NCBI RefSeq assembly: GCF_024582835.1
Contig: NZ_CP102096.1
Location: 2,170,001 to 2,234,000 of the forward strand
Reading direction: 5' to 3'
DNA: 64,000 nt
Origin: Vibrio japonicus
Lineage (GTDB): Bacteria > Pseudomonadota > Gammaproteobacteria > Enterobacterales > Vibrionaceae
In this document: positions 1-8,585 of the stretch, piece after piece
Layout of the letters: every line of letters starts with the position of its first letter
Numbering within the stretch: position 1 is the first letter of the stretch
Notes under the pieces: model-generated
The model's database searches: none
What the model was told of the DNA's origin: nothing
Seen by the model: only the letters and a program-made list of their open reading frames with translations
Position numbers and translations under genes: made by a program

Positions 1-325
1 TGATGGCATAAAAATAGGAAATGGCACTTTCATGGTGAAACCCCGCCTGGATAAGCCTTACACGAACATCTTCACGCTCTTTCGCATTTTTGGGCGTTAA
101 CAGCGGAGACAAAGAACCGACCTTACTGTGCAACGCTTCTTTCTTAGAGCTTCGAATGCCTTCTGGAGCCAAGGTATCCAATCGTCTTCTCAATGCCGTT
201 TGGCTGCCCGTCACAACCAAGAACATGGCAACGACAATCGTTATCGTTGACAGTAACACCATAAGGAGAACCAGTGTTTCTTCAGAAAAGGTAATACTCT
301 GAATGTACTGCAATAATGTATCCAT
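1..325 (-). CDS. tadC: TadC, type II secretion F-domain platform protein (partial, 5' part only)
   Basis: This is the N-terminal 108 codons of a TadC-type inner-membrane platform protein; the rest lies beyond base 1. The start ATG at 325 has a GAGGTG ribosome site that overlaps the end of tadB, so the two are probably translationally coupled. The fragment opens with a hydrophobic membrane helix (about residues 17-40) followed by a basic linker and the family-typical RLIQAGF segment, which is usually followed by the F domain. TadB and TadC together form the membrane platform on which the TadA ATPase drives Flp pilin assembly. The identity rests on this fragment and on its position after tadB. 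Confidence 0.85.
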   Translation of the reverse strand, partial: MDTLLQYIQSITFSEETLVLLMVLLSTITIVVAMFLVVTGSQTALRRRLDTLAPEGIRSSKKEALHSKVGSLSPLLTPKNAKEREDVRVRLIQAGFHHESAISYFYAI

Positions 326-328
326 AAG

Positions 329-1297
329 CTACACCTCAAAGTTGATAATTTTTCTGATCCATAGTGCGCCAATGACGATACCTACAACGCCAACCAAAAC
401 CATTTTGATCCCGCGTGGATCGTTATAAAGGGGAGCAATAAAATCAGGATTCACCACATTTAGCATCACGAAGACAGCAAAGGGCACAAGAATCAATATC
501 CAAGCCGACATCCGACTCTCAGCGGATAAGGTTCTAATTTTTCGGGCTAGCTTAAAGCGGGAACGCAGTACTTGTGACACCTTCTCTAAGTTTTCAGCCA
601 GGTTACCTCCCGTTTCTTTTTGCAACAGCACCGCACTCGAAAAGGCGAACATCGACACAGTAGGGTTGCGCTCCACCATTTGCATAATGGCTAAACGCAA
701 ATCGTACCCGTAGTTGAGCAAATTGAAGGTGTTTTTAAACTCACTCCCGATAGGATCGTTTAATTCGTTCCCCACTTCGTTAAAAGCCTGAGTAATAGGA
801 TTACCAGATAACAACATCCTTCTCATTATGTCTAACGCGTCGGGAAACTGCTCCTCAAAGTTGGCTAAACGTGTGGCGGTTTTTTTAACGATGTAAAAAT
901 AAAAAACAGGCCACCACAACAAGGATACAGGTATAGATAAGTACAAAGGTTGATGAAGCAGTGACAGAAGAACAACAGTAGAAAACTGTAATACCGCCAA
1001 TATCAACACCACGTGAGTTAAAGACCAATCCAGCCCTGCTAGCTCTAAGTTCTTTTTCATGTTTGCAAAAAATGAATAGCGAACCAACTTGCGATCTAGC
1101 GGAGATAAGCTTCGAAGATAGTGCTCTTTCAACAAAGTGCGACTTTCTAGATCGAGGTTGGACTGGCTCTCTTTTAGTCGCTTAGCAATAGCGGTATGTT
1201 TGGCTTTTTTTCCTGCAGACGGCAATAAGAGCGCCTGCGATATTACAAACACCGCAACAAACAACAACCCAAGGAAGTACACATAATAGTCTTGCAT
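329..1297 (-). CDS. tadB: TadB, Flp pilus assembly inner-membrane platform protein
   Basis: A 322-residue protein with an N-terminal membrane helix, a pair of helices near residues 95-140, a T2SSF domain at about 150-275 (FPDALDIM, DPIGSEF and LQKETGGNLAE motifs) and two C-terminal helices. This is the usual TadB plan. The family works with TadC as the inner-membrane platform that couples TadA ATP hydrolysis to pilin polymerisation. The start at 1297 has a strong AGGAGG site, and only 16 bases separate it from tadA. The stop TAG lies inside the tadC ribosome site. Confidence 0.93.
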   Translation of the reverse strand: MQDYYVYFLGLLFVAVFVISQALLLPSAGKKAKHTAIAKRLKESQSNLDLESRTLLKEHYLRSLSPLDRKLVRYSFFANMKKNLELAGLDWSLTHVVLILAVLQFSTVVLLSLLHQPLYLSIPVSLLWWPVFYFYIVKKTATRLANFEEQFPDALDIMRRMLLSGNPITQAFNEVGNELNDPIGSEFKNTFNLLNYGYDLRLAIMQMVERNPTVSMFAFSSAVLLQKETGGNLAENLEKVSQVLRSRFKLARKIRTLSAESRMSAWILILVPFAVFVMLNVVNPDFIAPLYNDPRGIKMVLVGVVGIVIGALWIRKIINFEV

Positions 1298-1313
1298 GGA
1301 GACCTCCTAACGG

Positions 1314-2780
1314 TTAACTGTGTGTCTCGTTAAACAACTCGAACGGCAACTGGAATCCGCGTTTAGATAGCGAGTCGTGACACTGAGGAATAACACCGGT
1401 CGCGGTGTAATAGCCTAAGACATTACCTTCTGCATCTACGCCCTGTCGCTGAAATTTAAAAATCTCAGACATGGTAATAACCTCGCCTTCCATCCCATTA
1501 ATTTCAGATATGTTGACCATTCGACGCTTACCATCTTCTTGGCGCTCCATTTGCACCACAATATGAATGGCAGAAGCGATCTGTGCTCGCAAGTTTTTGG
1601 TAGAGATATTCCATCCTGCCATCGCAAACATGTTTTCTACACGACTCAACGCATCGCGAGGTGTGTTCGCATGTATTGTGGCAAGCGATCCATCGTGACC
1701 AGTGTTCATCGCCGCTAACATATCCACTGCTTCACTTCCCCGCACTTCCCCTAACACGATCCGATCGGGGCGCATACGCAGGGAGTTTTTTACTAGCTCA
1801 CGCTGAGTAATTTCCCCTTTTCCTTCCAAGTTGGCAGGGCGAGTTTCTAATCTGACCACATGAGGTTGCTGAAGTTGTAGCTCCGCTGAATCTTCAATGG
1901 TAATAATGCGATCTTCTTGGGGAATAAAGCCGGAAAAGATATTGAGCGTTGTGGTTTTACCAGAACCTGTACCGCCTGAGATAAGTATGTTCAGTTCACC
2001 TTTCACCGCCGCTTCAACAAAACGCGCCATAGGCTCTGAAATCGAGTTAAAGTCCAACAAATTGTCCATGGTCAGCTTATCTACCGCAAAACGACGGATA
2101 GATACTGACGGCCCATCTAATGCGAGTGGAGGGATAATCGCATTCACCCGTGAACCATCAACTAAGCGCGCATCCACCATGGGGGACGACTCGTCGATTC
2201 GGCGACCAACCTGGCTCACAATTCTGTCGATGATGTTACGTAAATGGCGATCATCTAAAAATGTATAGGGCGTTCTCTCCAATTTACCTCTGCGCTCCAC
2301 ATAAACACTTTTAGGACCGTTAACGAGAATGTCCGACACAGAAGAATCATGAAGTAACGGCTCTAGTGGACCTAAACCAAAAACTTCATCTTCGATCTGC
2401 TTGATAATCCGTTTGCGGCCTTCCGCACTCAAAGCATGGGTCTGATCACTTGCCATCAACTGGACAACGGCATCATGAAGATCTTTCTGTGCTCGCTCTT
2501 TTTCTAAGCTGGACAAGAGCGTCAAATCCAGCGTTTCTAGTAGGCGTTGATGGTAATAGTGTTTAACCGCAAGCTCTTGTTCTAGCTGCTTACGAGTATT
2601 TTGAATATCACGATCTTTTGCCTCTGATTCTCTAAGTTTTCTTTCTAACGGTGTCTCTTCCTGCTTAGAGAAAACCCCACCGCTAAGAGTAATTGCACCA
2701 TTTTCCTTATCGGCAACAAATTCGCTCTGAGCCTCATGATCTTGAAAATCTACATTGATATTTTTTCTTTTGAAGAACAT
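1314..2780 (-). CDS. tadA: TadA/CpaF, Flp pilus assembly motor ATPase
   Basis: A 488-residue secretion ATPase of the VirB11/CpaF branch. The first 100 residues are a charged, probably coiled-coil extension. The catalytic core has the Walker A GGTGSGKTTT at about 268-277, acidic motifs around it, the Walker B stretch with RIVLGEVRG, and a downstream His box (GSLATIHANTP). It should form a cytoplasmic hexamer that powers Flp pilus extension, and in this family also retraction. The start has AGGAGG about 8 bases upstream. It follows tadZ by 16 bases and precedes tadB by 16 bases, all in one operon. Confidence 0.95.
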   Translation of the reverse strand: MFFKRKNINVDFQDHEAQSEFVADKENGAITLSGGVFSKQEETPLERKLRESEAKDRDIQNTRKQLEQELAVKHYYHQRLLETLDLTLLSSLEKERAQKDLHDAVVQLMASDQTHALSAEGRKRIIKQIEDEVFGLGPLEPLLHDSSVSDILVNGPKSVYVERRGKLERTPYTFLDDRHLRNIIDRIVSQVGRRIDESSPMVDARLVDGSRVNAIIPPLALDGPSVSIRRFAVDKLTMDNLLDFNSISEPMARFVEAAVKGELNILISGGTGSGKTTTLNIFSGFIPQEDRIITIEDSAELQLQQPHVVRLETRPANLEGKGEITQRELVKNSLRMRPDRIVLGEVRGSEAVDMLAAMNTGHDGSLATIHANTPRDALSRVENMFAMAGWNISTKNLRAQIASAIHIVVQMERQEDGKRRMVNISEINGMEGEVITMSEIFKFQRQGVDAEGNVLGYYTATGVIPQCHDSLSKRGFQLPFELFNETHS

Positions 2781-2796
2781 ACCACCCTCCTACTCC

Positions 2797-4020
2797 TCAG
2801 GAAAATAAACGCTTGAGCCATCCTTTCTGCTCCTGCGTTGCTGGTGCTAACAGTTGAGACAATTCAATAATCGACTTTGTCATAGGACTGTTTCGCTTAA
2901 CTTCAACGAAAGGTTTTCCCAAGTTGGCACTTTCGATTGCGGCCTTAAAATCGTTAGGAATCACGTGAACGTTTAGCTCTGGTAGAGTCTGTTCAATATC
3001 GCTGAGTTTGATCTGTTGGTGTTTATCAAAGCGATTCACAATAAGCTCAATCTGATCCTTTGCTAGGCCATACTCCAACGTTAAAGAGCGCAAAATTCGA
3101 GAGGCATTTTTAACGCTGACCAAATTCTGCTGAGTTGTCATGAATATTTTGGATGCTTGAGAAAATACCGGTGCAAACCTGCGATCTACCCCAGTCGATA
3201 AATCAACAAACACATAGGGATAAATTTCTAATAGCGTAGGCAACAACTGCCCTAACTCTGCAACCTTGTCAAAGTTGTCGTTGTGATTTTCATGTTTGAA
3301 GCTAAGCATGTGCAAGCCTGAAGGATGTTTTGCCACTAGGCCCTGCAAAGACATTTCGTCGAGATCCGTCACATTTGAAATGGCGTCATTAATACTGTAG
3401 GTCGGGCTCACATTGAGGTAATCCGCGACAACACCAAAATGGATATCGAGATCCAACAGCAATACTTGGTTCTTGTTCTTATTCGCCACTTCTACCGCGG
3501 TATTTAATGCCAGTGTTGTGGCCCCTGCGCCACCTTTGGTATTAACAAAGACAAAAAGCTGCCCGGACTTTCTGACCGCCACTTTGTCTTCCGCGCTGTG
3601 TTTAAGTAGGGGAACTAGATCACTTAAGCTGGCGCGATCAGAAACAAAATCCATTGCCCCCATACGCAGCGCAATTTTAAGCGCACCACTGTCGTTCTCG
3701 TCACCGAACACAATCAATGAGGTATTGATATCACTCTCTTCAATACCCATTGGGGAGTTCCGCTGCAACTCCACCACCTTTTGAGCCCAACCTGGGCCTG
3801 TTTCCACAAAAATAAGATCGGGCAACGAGGCATTTTTTACTTTTTCAGACGACACATCATTTAAAGAAATCGTCTCGTAACTAATACTCTGGCAATGCGC
3901 AAGCTCTCCTTGCATATGCAACTTAAAGTTTTCGCTGGAATAGAGAACCCAAATAAATAGATTTGTTTTGAGTCGTATATTGCTGTTGTCACCTCTTGAT
4001 AATTGTATTGTCTCACCCAT
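2797..4020 (-). CDS. tadZ: TadZ/CpaE, ParA-like pilus localisation ATPase
   Basis: A 407-residue two-domain protein. The first 140 residues look like a receiver fold without a clear phosphorylation site. Residues from about 155 on are a ParA/MinD-type ATPase with the atypical P-loop KGGAGATT, as is common in CpaE/TadZ, a downstream LLLDLDIHFG motif and a VFVDLSTG switch. TadZ proteins mark the cell site where the Tad machine is built. The start at 4020 has a GGGAGAGGGAG site. The gene begins 12 bases after the tadF stop. Confidence 0.9.
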   Translation of the reverse strand: MGETIQLSRGDNSNIRLKTNLFIWVLYSSENFKLHMQGELAHCQSISYETISLNDVSSEKVKNASLPDLIFVETGPGWAQKVVELQRNSPMGIEESDINTSLIVFGDENDSGALKIALRMGAMDFVSDRASLSDLVPLLKHSAEDKVAVRKSGQLFVFVNTKGGAGATTLALNTAVEVANKNKNQVLLLDLDIHFGVVADYLNVSPTYSINDAISNVTDLDEMSLQGLVAKHPSGLHMLSFKHENHNDNFDKVAELGQLLPTLLEIYPYVFVDLSTGVDRRFAPVFSQASKIFMTTQQNLVSVKNASRILRSLTLEYGLAKDQIELIVNRFDKHQQIKLSDIEQTLPELNVHVIPNDFKAAIESANLGKPFVEVKRNSPMTKSIIELSQLLAPATQEQKGWLKRLFS

Positions 4021-4032
4021 GCTCCCTCTCCC

Positions 4033-4527
4033 TTAACATTCGGTTTTTGCGTCAGAGTCGTCTGAGCGTAAAACCCCTAACGACTCAGCAGGCAAAATTG
4101 TTTGAAATCCTGCAACGGGTACTAGTCCATTATTCCCTAAGAAACTGAGTAACCCTGAAAAACCGTAATCAAAATCTACGATACGTGCTCGCACGTAGTG
4201 AATGCTGACATGATTTGCCACTGGGTCCACCAGAACAGAACCTGCCGAGTCTAAATATTCAATTTCAAGATTGTCAGCCGTAAACCCATCTGGGGCGCCT
4301 TCACTCAATGCCAAAGTTTTGATGTCACTATCATTCACAACGCATACCGCCGCAATTCTCGCCGCACGACGACTCATGTCGCTCATTGACTGAAGAGAAT
4401 AGGCATAAATAGCAATTTCGATAATGGCAAATAGGATCAACAACAGAACAGAAGCTAACAAGGTGAATTCCACGATAGTAATGCCTGACTGCTTACGAGG
4501 TATTGTTTTCATGGGTATTGTTTTCAT
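4033..4527 (-). CDS. tadF: TadF-like pseudopilin (TadE/F family)
   Basis: A 164-residue membrane-anchored pseudopilin: a short basic N-terminus, then SGITIVEFTLLASVL, which is the class-IVb motif with the conserved Glu, and one long hydrophobic helix; the rest is periplasmic. TadE and TadF are minor pilin-like proteins processed by TadV. The start is ambiguous. The first five codons are an exact tandem duplication (MKTIP twice), giving ATGs at 4527 and 4512. The first ATG overlaps the tadE stop as ATGA, which favours translational coupling at 4527. Assignment as tadF rather than a second tadE rests on gene order. Confidence 0.8.
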   Translation of the reverse strand: MKTIPMKTIPRKQSGITIVEFTLLASVLLLILFAIIEIAIYAYSLQSMSDMSRRAARIAAVCVVNDSDIKTLALSEGAPDGFTADNLEIEYLDSAGSVLVDPVANHVSIHYVRARIVDFDYGFSGLLSFLGNNGLVPVAGFQTILPAESLGVLRSDDSDAKTEC

Positions 4528-4955
4528 GGGGCTACCCTCATGACTGCAGACGCAGTCAATGTAATGTCAGACAACAGATCACCCAACATGGCTCCAATTA
4601 TCGGTGTATACGGGTATTGTGCCGTGACCACGACATATTTTCCTACAGCATCGTATGACACGTTTACAGTCAACGATTCCAATATAGGGGCTGCACCATC
4701 AGCCGGATTAGGGTTACCGTATATCACCGCGTTTTGTATATCGCTCGTTGGAGCGATATTGTCTGCTTTTGCGGTTCCATATACTTCTGAAACAGCAAAA
4801 CGCGCGCCATTTTGCACCGCTTTACTCAAGGTGTTGTATCGTATAAAGGCATTGCCGAATTCGCCAATAGCAACAAGAAACAACAGTAGCAACGGCAACA
4901 CAATGGTAAATTCAACCGAGGCAATCCCTTTTTCTTTTCGCTGCATGCTCTTCAT
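4524..4955 (-). CDS. tadE: TadE pseudopilin
   Basis: A 143-residue protein with the TadE-like signature: basic leader, KGIASVEFTIVLP cleavage and processing region with the conserved Glu, a single transmembrane helix, then a periplasmic domain with predicted beta content. The family consists of minor pseudopilins of the Tad machine cleaved by the TadV peptidase. The start codon directly follows the tadG stop, and the stop overlaps the tadF start by four bases, so tadG-tadE-tadF read as a coupled trio. Confidence 0.88.
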   Translation of the reverse strand: MKSMQRKEKGIASVEFTIVLPLLLLFLVAIGEFGNAFIRYNTLSKAVQNGARFAVSEVYGTAKADNIAPTSDIQNAVIYGNPNPADGAAPILESLTVNVSYDAVGKYVVVTAQYPYTPIIGAMLGDLLSDITLTASAVMRVAP

Positions 4956-6077
4956 TTACGAGTCCTCGTTAAATGGGTCCTTGTAGAGTACGATCCGGTA
5001 TGGCCCTGCTCTGGTGCTTAACCCATTATTTCGACTGTTTTGCACCGTACACTCTTCCATGAACTCGCCTTGAATGTTCTCTTTACCGCTGTTGTCCTTA
5101 GGCGCTTTATTGACAAGAAAGAAACACCCTACGGCCACAACGTCAAAGTCCGTTTTACCCGTACCCGCGGCAGTACAATCAACGATAGGAACAGCCAGCT
5201 CACGGCGGCCGTTGTGAGCATCAGACGCAAGATAGTCATCGTGGGTTATCCCTTCTTCCACTTCACCATCAGAATCGTAATCGCTCAGTAATTTACCTTC
5301 TCCAAAGCGAGTATTAAGCCCTTGTGCAACGGGGCCTACCTTTCCACCGGGGTTTGTGGTAACCACATCGCCAACCCCAACACATCCCATGTAGCTGCCT
5401 GCAAGCTGATTACGAATGTGACTATCTTTTTTGTCTTGGCTTTCGGTTTCATCGACATCAAAATCGAGAAGCTGGAAGTTACCCGATCCCATAGGTGAAT
5501 TGTTCGATGTCAGCTTCAAATCATAAGTCTTACCATCATTAAAGCCGCCAGTATCGCTACCAATGTCTTCAGCACAAATCGCAATAGGAACAACGTTGCA
5601 AGTATTGCCCCCCGCACTAGGCCCGGCTACCGCACTCGCCCCAACTTGCTTGGTGTCACTAAACATCTGCATAAAGTAGCTATTCAGATCTAGGTTGCTG
5701 GCAACCACACGAACATAACAATCACCACCCAGTACGCACGCACCTCCAGAAAAGTCCGAGCTATCATTGAACGTGACACTAATATCAGCCGTCGTGACAT
5801 CCAGTTCTGCATTGCCATCTGAACCGGACATCTTCGTTAACGCTTGGTTCGCCGCAGTTTCGGCCTCGGCTTCTGTACCATTCTGATCAAGTATCACTGC
5901 CGCCGCCAAAGCCGCAGCATCGACACCATTTTGGAGCTTAGTTCGGTTCATATACGCATGGTTGATATCAATTGCGAGTGCGGAAACACCTAAGATAACC
6001 AGCATCGCAATGGTGACAATCACAACCACCAAACCTTGTTCCTTATGAGTACCTCGAAAGACGCGTAGTGTTTTCAT
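4956..6077 (-). CDS. tadG: TadG-like pilus assembly protein
   Basis: A 373-residue protein with the TadG-like N-terminal domain: KEQGLVVVIVTIAMLVILGVSALAID membrane segment (about 12-38) followed by the conserved LQNGVDAAALAAA stretch. The remainder is a Cys-containing periplasmic region. TadG proteins are often longer and carry a von Willebrand A domain with a MIDAS motif; I do not see DxSxS here, so this is a short form. The start has GAGGTT upstream. Its role in the Tad machine is presumed to be structural, at the envelope. Confidence 0.78.
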   Translation of the reverse strand: MKTLRVFRGTHKEQGLVVVIVTIAMLVILGVSALAIDINHAYMNRTKLQNGVDAAALAAAVILDQNGTEAEAETAANQALTKMSGSDGNAELDVTTADISVTFNDSSDFSGGACVLGGDCYVRVVASNLDLNSYFMQMFSDTKQVGASAVAGPSAGGNTCNVVPIAICAEDIGSDTGGFNDGKTYDLKLTSNNSPMGSGNFQLLDFDVDETESQDKKDSHIRNQLAGSYMGCVGVGDVVTTNPGGKVGPVAQGLNTRFGEGKLLSDYDSDGEVEEGITHDDYLASDAHNGRRELAVPIVDCTAAGTGKTDFDVVAVGCFFLVNKAPKDNSGKENIQGEFMEECTVQNSRNNGLSTRAGPYRIVLYKDPFNEDS

Positions 6078-6092
6078 AGTAACCTCGGATGA

Positions 6093-6350
6093 TTAAAACC
6101 CTTTTAGAACTTGGCTGGTCGAACTGCCTTTCAGATCTTCACCTTTTTTACCGGTGTAAATGCTGTAGGCATCTTCCATGCGCTCACCGTTGCCGTCCGG
6201 TATCACATGCATATTTTCTCGCGTGGCGTTAGGGTTGTAGACTTGCTCACTCTTTACCTTGGTCATGTGGTAGCCCAACCTTGGCTCATTCGCACACCCT
6301 CCCAGCAAAAAAAGTGTAGAAACAGCAGACAACAGAATATAAGTTTTCAT
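6093..6350 (-). CDS. Small Tad-locus lipoprotein, function unknown
   Basis: An 85-residue secreted lipoprotein. The signal peptide ends in the lipobox LLGGC, with Cys at about residue 18 and Ala after it, predicting outer-membrane sorting. The mature part is short, polar and ends in a flexible tail. The frame is open further upstream inside rcpA, but ATG 6350 with an AGGAGAG site is the sensible start. It lies just after the secretin gene, where other Tad loci carry small proteins such as RcpB or a pilotin. I recognise no named family, so a secretin-helper role is inference from position. Confidence 0.75.
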   Translation of the reverse strand: MKTYILLSAVSTLFLLGGCANEPRLGYHMTKVKSEQVYNPNATRENMHVIPDGNGERMEDAYSIYTGKKGEDLKGSSTSQVLKGF

Positions 6351-6360
6351 GGTTCTCTCC

Positions 6361-7830
6361 TTATAGGTCATGACCAAATGTACCTTCCGCACCGCCTCTT
6401 CCTGAGGTCGTTGTCGTTCCGCGTGCCGTATATCGTGTACGTTCCACATCGGTTGGCGAGGCAAGGTAAGCGCCACGGCCCAATAAGTAGTATTCGATGT
6501 CATTCGGCTCAACAAACGCGTCGGTTGGGAGTGTCACTCTGTCTCTATCAATCGGTTTTGCTAAGCGAGGAGTCACCAAAATCACCAGCTCCGTTTCACC
6601 AGAAATGTACTCTTGACTGTTAAAAAGCTGACCAAGTAGTGGGATATCACCCAGACCTGGCATTTTTGAGATGGAATCACGGACGTTTTCACTCAGTAAA
6701 CCAGCGATACCTATCGTCTGACCATCGGCAAGCTCTAGCGTTGATGATGCACTGCGGCGAGTAATCGGTGGAATAAAGTACGCTGCGTTAGAGCCACTTG
6801 GTGTGAACGTTAACGTTGTTGAACTTGCAATTTCGCTCACATCAACCGCAAGGTTGAGGTTGATTTTTTTGTCGCTCAATACGGTAGGGATGAACTTCAA
6901 ACCTACCCCGTACGGTTTGTATTCAATGGTGATACCATCATCATCTGGCACTGGGATTGGGAATTCGCCACCAGCTAAAAATTCTGCTTTTGCCCCACTG
7001 AGTGCGGTTAAGTTAGGTTCCGCTAACACTTTGGCAACACCGTTTTCTTTCGCAATGTCCAACGCCAAGGTAAACAAGGTATCACCGTCGATAAATGTCG
7101 ATAATAAACCTGTGCTTTCTATTGTCGGCGTGTTAAACACCGGACCAATAACGCCATCGGTAAGGTCATCAATGATTCCACCAGCGGAAGTCCCCCCCCA
7201 TGAAAAACTGCCATTGGCTTCAAAGAAATGAAAATTTGAGTCAAATCGACGAACCAAGCTACGCTGCACTTCGGCTACCGTTACTTCAAGCATCACTTGC
7301 TGCGCGCCGCCGATACTCATCAAGTTCACAACCCCGGTGTCTGCCACTTCTTTGTTTCTTGAATCGGTTTGCTCATCCGCTGACTCACCCGCCGCATAGG
7401 TTTCAGCCAAACGTAACGCGAGGTTCATCTTCTCTTGTGAGCTGACTTGCCCACTCAGAATTAAGCGATTCTGAGAGCTGTGAACCGCAACTTGTTCATT
7501 GGGCATAAACTCATACAGTTTGGCTTTCAAGCTATTGACATCGTGAGTGACATCAATATTGATTGACTCAATTAATTGCCCACGACTATCCCACGCCATT
7601 AAGTTGGTTGAACCCAACTTTTTACCGATCAAGAACAATTCATTAGACTTAATCATCACGATGTCTAGCACTTCTGGGTCACCTAACGAAACGCGTTTGG
7701 CTTTCCCCTGAAGCTGAACAAAAGCGGATTTATGATGGGGAACCGTCACCGTTTTTCCACTTTGCGCGGCGGCCATAACCCAAGCACTGCATGTAAAAAA
7801 GAGTGCCAATATTGTGATTATTCTTTTCAT
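6361..7830 (-). CDS. rcpA: RcpA/CpaC, Tad outer-membrane secretin
   Basis: A 489-residue secretin with a Sec signal peptide (about 1-22). It has an N-terminal pilus-associated domain, a BON-like segment near 90-140, and the C-terminal secretin beta domain with LAEPNLTALSG, an AEFLAGGEFPIPV motif and the PGLGDIPLLGQLF motif near residue 400. It forms the outer-membrane channel through which the Flp pilus leaves. A GTG 12 bases further upstream is in frame, but ATG 7830 has GAGGGA at the right distance and avoids overlap with rcpC. Confidence 0.94.
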   Translation of the reverse strand: MKRIITILALFFTCSAWVMAAAQSGKTVTVPHHKSAFVQLQGKAKRVSLGDPEVLDIVMIKSNELFLIGKKLGSTNLMAWDSRGQLIESINIDVTHDVNSLKAKLYEFMPNEQVAVHSSQNRLILSGQVSSQEKMNLALRLAETYAAGESADEQTDSRNKEVADTGVVNLMSIGGAQQVMLEVTVAEVQRSLVRRFDSNFHFFEANGSFSWGGTSAGGIIDDLTDGVIGPVFNTPTIESTGLLSTFIDGDTLFTLALDIAKENGVAKVLAEPNLTALSGAKAEFLAGGEFPIPVPDDDGITIEYKPYGVGLKFIPTVLSDKKINLNLAVDVSEIASSTTLTFTPSGSNAAYFIPPITRRSASSTLELADGQTIGIAGLLSENVRDSISKMPGLGDIPLLGQLFNSQEYISGETELVILVTPRLAKPIDRDRVTLPTDAFVEPNDIEYYLLGRGAYLASPTDVERTRYTARGTTTTSGRGGAEGTFGHDL

Positions 7831-7838
7831 AATTTCCC

Positions 7839-8585
7839 TCACTCTCTGACACGAACATTGGATGAGCTTGTTCCCTTAATAATGGTGACACTTGGCTGCA
7901 CATATCGACGAACCACCTTTTCCTCTACGGAATGTGGGTTGCGCAGTGCTAGCTGAATATCACCTTTACTTTTAGCGGTCAGAAGTTTTTCGGCCTCTTT
8001 AGGGGTGACTTCCAATGTCACCGCCCGAACAATAATAGGTTTGTTATCTTTGGTTCTTGCTGTTTGGTCCACCGCTAATACTCTAATGTCTTTAAGAACA
8101 GTGAGGGTATTCGCCGAGGTTTGGTTGTATTTCACCGTGCTCAGTACATCGACTTTATTGCCCGGTAACAAGAACCCCCCCACCCCAATAACATCGTTAA
8201 CGCGAATGGTGACCGCACGCTTATCAGCCGGAATAAGCGCTGCGAGTGTGGCCCCTTCCCCGGGTATGCTGAGACGCTGGTCCAGTAGAATTTCATCCGG
8301 GAAAATCGTGGTTGACGCCACTTTTCCTAGCACACTTTCTGGTGTTGTAAACTGCTTATCGGTTGTCCATGCTTTCTCTAGCAGTCGTGTACTTAAGTGC
8401 TGCTCTTCGATTACCGTACCAGACGGAATCTCTAACGCCGCAACCACAACGGGTAAGCGTTCGACCACTTCCACTTCGGTTGTGGGTGTGGTTTGACTGT
8501 CCATCCATTGTTTGGCAAAGAAGACCGCGCCCAGACCAAATACGGCGGATAATAAAATGAGTAATATGATTTGACTGCGGCTCAT
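7839..8585 (-). CDS. rcpC: RcpC/CpaB, Flp pilus assembly protein with SAF domain
   Basis: A 248-residue protein with one N-terminal membrane anchor (about 5-25), an SAF domain at about 45-110 (VVVAALEIPSGTVI and following), and a CpaB-type C-terminal domain. CpaB/RcpC proteins are periplasmic partners of the secretin and may bind peptidoglycan through the SAF fold. The ATG overlaps the upstream ATPase stop by four bases, so translation is probably coupled. It is followed 8 bases later by rcpA. Confidence 0.9.
   Translation of the reverse strand: MSRSQIILLILLSAVFGLGAVFFAKQWMDSQTTPTTEVEVVERLPVVVAALEIPSGTVIEEQHLSTRLLEKAWTTDKQFTTPESVLGKVASTTIFPDEILLDQRLSIPGEGATLAALIPADKRAVTIRVNDVIGVGGFLLPGNKVDVLSTVKYNQTSANTLTVLKDIRVLAVDQTARTKDNKPIIVRAVTLEVTPKEAEKLLTAKSKGDIQLALRNPHSVEEKVVRRYVQPSVTIIKGTSSSNVRVRE

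Noticed and set aside
4956..6077. A von Willebrand A domain in the TadG-like protein
   Set aside because: No MIDAS DxSxS motif could be found, so the domain was not claimed.
6111..6623. A 170-codon open frame antisense to the Tad lipoprotein and rcpA
   Set aside because: It crosses two real genes on the opposite strand and looks like random translation.
8005..8496. A 163-codon open frame antisense to rcpC
   Set aside because: Low-complexity Ser/Thr/Val translation of a real gene's complement.
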